DNA from: DATLFP01 sp035540955
GTDB taxonomy: Bacteria > Actinomycetota > Acidimicrobiia > Acidimicrobiales > CADCSY01
Reading direction: 5' to 3'
NCBI GenBank assembly: GCA_035540955.1
Contig: DATLFP010000057.1
Coordinates: 1 to 8,098 of the forward strand
Length of the DNA: 8,098 nucleotides
Both the position numbers and the translations under genes were made by a program. Shown here piece by piece: positions 5,828 through 8,098 of the stretch. The notes below the pieces were generated by a model. That model ran no database searches, was not told where the DNA came from, and saw only the letters and a program-made list of their open reading frames with translations. Every line of letters begins with the position of its first letter. Positions within the stretch are counted from its first letter, which is position 1.

Positions 5828-6631
5828 ATGACCGAGCGCAGCGAGGACCGGGGGGAGCTGATCCGCTACGAGGTCGACGGCGGCGTCGCCACCATCACCA
5901 TCGATCGGCCCGAGAAGAAGGGGGCGATGACCTACGCCATGCTCGGCGAGTTCATCGCCACCGTGCACGAGGCGGGACGCGACGAGGCGGCGCGGGTGAT
6001 CATCCTCACCGGCGCCCCCGGGACGTTCTGTGCCGGGACCGATCTCGCCGACCTCCAGACCATCCCGGGGACCGAGCGGGGGACGCGCGGCACCGCCGAG
6101 CAGACCGACGTCTGGTGGCCGATCGTCCAGTGTCCGAAGCCGGTCATCGCGGCCGTCGACGGTCCGGCCATCGGCATGGGCGCCGAGTTCACCAGCCAGT
6201 GCGACGTGCGGGTGGCGTCGACGAGAGCCCGGTTCGGCTGGGTGTTCGTGCATCGGGGACTGGTCCCCGACACGGGGGCCGGCACCTGGCTGCTGCCGCG
6301 GCTGATCGGCGTGCCCGCCGCCCTCGACCTGCTCTACAGCGGTCGGATCATCGACGCCGCCGAAGCGCTCGCCGTGGGCTACGTGCGGTCGGTGGTCGAA
6401 CCCGACGACCTCCTGCCCACGGCGCGGACGGTGGCCGAGTCGTACCTCGCCGGCTCGCCGTTCGCCATGCGCAAGATCAAGGCGCTCGCCTACGAGGGCC
6501 TCGAGCGATCGGTGCACGAGCACATGACCGCGCACGTCGAGGCGCTCTCGGCGTGCTTCAAGTCCGAAGATCACGCCGAGGGTGTGGCGTCCTTCCTCGA
6601 GCGGAGGCCGGCGCAGTTCACCGGGCGCTGA
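5828..6631 (+). CDS. Enoyl-CoA hydratase/isomerase (crotonase) family protein
   Basis: 267 residues from ATG 5828 to TGA 6629-6631, the normal crotonase length. The N-terminal strand VATITIDRPEKKGAM, the oxyanion-hole segment FCAGTDL (67-73), KPVIAAVDGPAIGMGAEF and LPRLIG, followed by the GRIIDAAEALAVGYV helix, place it firmly in the family. Crotonases act on acyl-CoA thioesters in the cytosol. The glutamate equivalent to Glu144 of rat crotonase is present (Glu120), but the position of Glu164, 20 residues on, is Phe140. A two-glutamate hydratase mechanism is therefore unlikely; an isomerase or other CoA reaction is possible, and the substrate is unknown. It starts 25 bases from the divergent t6A synthase gene behind a TACTGT box, with no ribosome-binding site. 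The next gene overlaps its stop codon. Confidence 0.92.
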   Translation: MTERSEDRGELIRYEVDGGVATITIDRPEKKGAMTYAMLGEFIATVHEAGRDEAARVIILTGAPGTFCAGTDLADLQTIPGTERGTRGTAEQTDVWWPIVQCPKPVIAAVDGPAIGMGAEFTSQCDVRVASTRARFGWVFVHRGLVPDTGAGTWLLPRLIGVPAALDLLYSGRIIDAAEALAVGYVRSVVEPDDLLPTARTVAESYLAGSPFAMRKIKALAYEGLERSVHEHMTAHVEALSACFKSEDHAEGVASFLERRPAQFTGR

Positions 6632-7227
6632 GGTACTTCGAGCGCGACGGCTACGCCGTGGTGCCGGCGCTCCTCGATGCGCCCGCCGTCGCTGCCGCCC
6701 GCGACCACCTCGCGACGCTGCCGGCCACGGGAGCGCTCGTCACCGCGCCGCTCGACACCGACCCGTTCTTCGCCGACCTCGTCGCGCGGCCGGCGCTGGT
6801 CGGGGTCGCCACCGAGGTCCTGGGGGGTGCGGTCGAGGCGTTCGGGTGCACCTACGTGGTGAAGGCCGCCGGCACCGGCGTGGCCACGCGGTGGCACCAG
6901 GACGGCCACCCGTGGGCGGCGCGGGGGATCGATCAGGCGGTGTCGATCGGCATCGCCCTCGACGACGCCGGCCCCGCGAACGGGGGGCTGCTCGTGATCC
7001 CGGGCTCGCACCGGCTGGCCGCGCAGCCGCTCCGACCCGCGACGGAGGAGCCGAACACGTTCGGCGTCGAGATCGACCCGGCGCTCGTCGACGAGTCGCT
7101 CGCCGTCCCGGTGGTGCTGGCCCCGGGCGACGCTTCGGTGCACCACCCGAACCTGATCCACGGCGCCGGGCCCAACCGGTCCGACCGGCCCCGCACGACG
7201 CTCGTCGTGCGCTACCGCCGCGGCTGA
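6628..7227 (+). CDS. Phytanoyl-CoA dioxygenase (PhyH) family protein
   Basis: 199 residues as drawn. The non-haem iron ligands are visible: HQD (His90, Asp92) in ATRWHQDGHPW, and the distal His178 in NLIHGAGPNRS. They are followed by Arg189 in DRPRTTLVVRY, the likely 2-oxoglutarate-binding arginine. The family oxidises substrates with Fe(II), oxygen and 2-oxoglutarate; bacterial members vary widely and the substrate is unknown. It is shorter than the usual 230-290 residues. The N-terminal FERDGYAVVPALL is the conserved opening of the family, so translation should begin at or before 6628. The only start-like codon there is CTG 6628-6630, which overlaps the crotonase stop as CTGA. The first canonical codons inside, GTG 6658 and 6661, would cut off FERDGY; a GTG at 6553 would overlap the crotonase gene by 79 bases. 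The next gene overlaps this one by one base. Confidence 0.85.
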   Translation: MRYFERDGYAVVPALLDAPAVAAARDHLATLPATGALVTAPLDTDPFFADLVARPALVGVATEVLGGAVEAFGCTYVVKAAGTGVATRWHQDGHPWAARGIDQAVSIGIALDDAGPANGGLLVIPGSHRLAAQPLRPATEEPNTFGVEIDPALVDESLAVPVVLAPGDASVHHPNLIHGAGPNRSDRPRTTLVVRYRRG

Positions 7228-8098
7228 TGGCGGTCGGGCGGTTCGCGCCGAGCCCCACCGGCCCGCTGCACGTCGGGAACCTGCGCACCGCGCTGGTCGC
7301 GTGGCTGTTTGCGCGGTCGGCCGGCTCGCGGTTCCTCGTGCGCATGGAGGACCTCGACGAGCGGGTGGTGCAGCCCGAGCAGTACGACCGGCAGCTGCGC
7401 GACCTCGAGGCGATCGGGCTCGACTGGGACGGGCCCGTCGAGCGCCAGTCGTCCCGCCGGCACCTCTACGACGCCGCCATCGATCGCCTCACCGCCGCCG
7501 GGCTCACCTTCCCGTGCTGGTGCAGCCGCAAGGAGGTGCTGGAGGCGGCGTCCGCGCCCCATGGACCGCCGGGCGCGTATCCGGGCACGTGCCGCGACGG
7601 CGGCGAGCCGCGCACCGGGCGGCCGGCGGCGCTGCGGTTGCGGTGCCCCGAGCCGGGTGCCGTCGTCGGCGTCGACGATCGCATCCACGGTCGCTACGAG
7701 GGCGTCGTCGACGACGTCGTGCTCCGGCGCAACGACGGCACGCCCGCCTACAACCTGGCGGTGGTCGTGGACGACGCCGAGCAGGGCGTGGAGGAGGTGG
7801 TGCGGGCCGACGACCTGCTCCCGTCGACGCCCAGGCAGGTCCACCTGGCGACACTGCTCGGTCTGCCGGTGCCGGCCTACGCCCACGTGCCGCTCGTGGT
7901 CGGCCCCGACGGCGACCGCCTGGCCAAGCGCCACGGTGCGGTCGACCTCGGCGACCTGGCGGCGGCGGGCGTCAGCCCCGCCGCCGTCCGCACCCTGCTC
8001 GCCGCCAGCCTCGGCCTCGTCGCCCCCGGCGAAGCGGTCACCACCGACCACCTCCTCGCCCGCTTCGACCCCGCCGCCCTCCCCCGCGACCCCTGGAC
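7227..8098 (+). CDS. gluQ: Glutamyl-Q tRNA(Asp) synthetase, 5' part (runs off the right edge)
   Basis: 290 residues are visible from ATG 7227 with no stop. GRFAPSPTGPLHVGNLRTAL carries the class I HIGH motif as HVGN (15-18), and RLAKRHG (231-237) stands for KMSKS. The zinc site typical of GluQRS is intact: Cys97-X-Cys99, Tyr118 and Cys122, with nearly the spacing of E. coli YadB. The enzyme is a truncated glutamyl-tRNA synthetase paralogue without the anticodon-binding domain; it attaches glutamate to the queuosine base at position 34 of tRNA(Asp). The zinc residues and the approach of the usual end (about 300 residues) favour GluQRS over full GluRS, although the C-terminus is not seen. Its ATG overlaps the TGA of the dioxygenase gene (TGATG), so it is likely translated by coupling in the crotonase-dioxygenase transcript. 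Confidence 0.88.
   Translation, partial: MAVGRFAPSPTGPLHVGNLRTALVAWLFARSAGSRFLVRMEDLDERVVQPEQYDRQLRDLEAIGLDWDGPVERQSSRRHLYDAAIDRLTAAGLTFPCWCSRKEVLEAASAPHGPPGAYPGTCRDGGEPRTGRPAALRLRCPEPGAVVGVDDRIHGRYEGVVDDVVLRRNDGTPAYNLAVVVDDAEQGVEEVVRADDLLPSTPRQVHLATLLGLPVPAYAHVPLVVGPDGDRLAKRHGAVDLGDLAAAGVSPAAVRTLLAASLGLVAPGEAVTTDHLLARFDPAALPRDPW

Noticed and set aside
5122..7227. A 701-codon plus-strand open frame ending in the dioxygenase
   Set aside because: Upstream of about 6628 it is antisense to the t6A synthase or out of frame with the crotonase gene, with no recognisable domain. Only the final part is real.

Overview
The window is very GC-rich DNA in which every gene has strong third-position G/C. 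Gene spacing is tight, and there are no mobile elements, RNA genes, CRISPR arrays or long non-coding stretches. The gene content is a mycobacterial-type thiolase-like protein, a glyA/LMW-phosphatase pair and TANNNT boxes next to start codons. This suggests a high-GC actinobacterium, possibly of the Acidimicrobiia type, but the sequence alone cannot fix the lineage. All ten complete or partial proteins are chromosomal in character. I see no defence or mobile system here.

Left part (1-2305): the 5' end of glyA (serine hydroxymethyltransferase) leaves the window on the minus strand. Upstream of it, on the same strand, is a low-molecular-weight phosphatase (212-778). Divergent from these, on the plus strand, is a thiolase-like protein (824-2305) that resembles mycobacterial TLP1 and lacks the usual nucleophilic cysteine. 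A nested inverted repeat (2315-2369) separates it from the convergent minus-strand genes.

Middle (2373-5802, all minus strand): reading in the direction of transcription, the genes are L-threonylcarbamoyladenylate synthase (t6A tRNA modification), an MFS transporter, a DUF4304-like protein, and the two-subunit branched-chain amino-acid exporter AzlC/AzlD, whose genes overlap by GTGA.

Right part (5828-8098, plus strand): a crotonase-family protein, a small phytanoyl-CoA-dioxygenase-like protein and the 5' part of glutamyl-Q tRNA(Asp) synthetase form a run with overlapping stop and start codons. It diverges from the t6A synthase across only 25 bases.

The most notable signal is regulatory. Several start regions carry a TANNNT box, usually written GTACNNT, exactly 7 or 8 bases before the codon where the protein should begin, and no ribosome-binding site. 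This is the arrangement expected for leaderless transcripts. In two of these cases the codon at that spacing is ATC or CTG instead of ATG/GTG, and a third gene (the dioxygenase) can keep its conserved N-terminus only from a CTG that overlaps the preceding stop. These are either non-canonical starts or local sequence errors, and they decide how three genes should be annotated.
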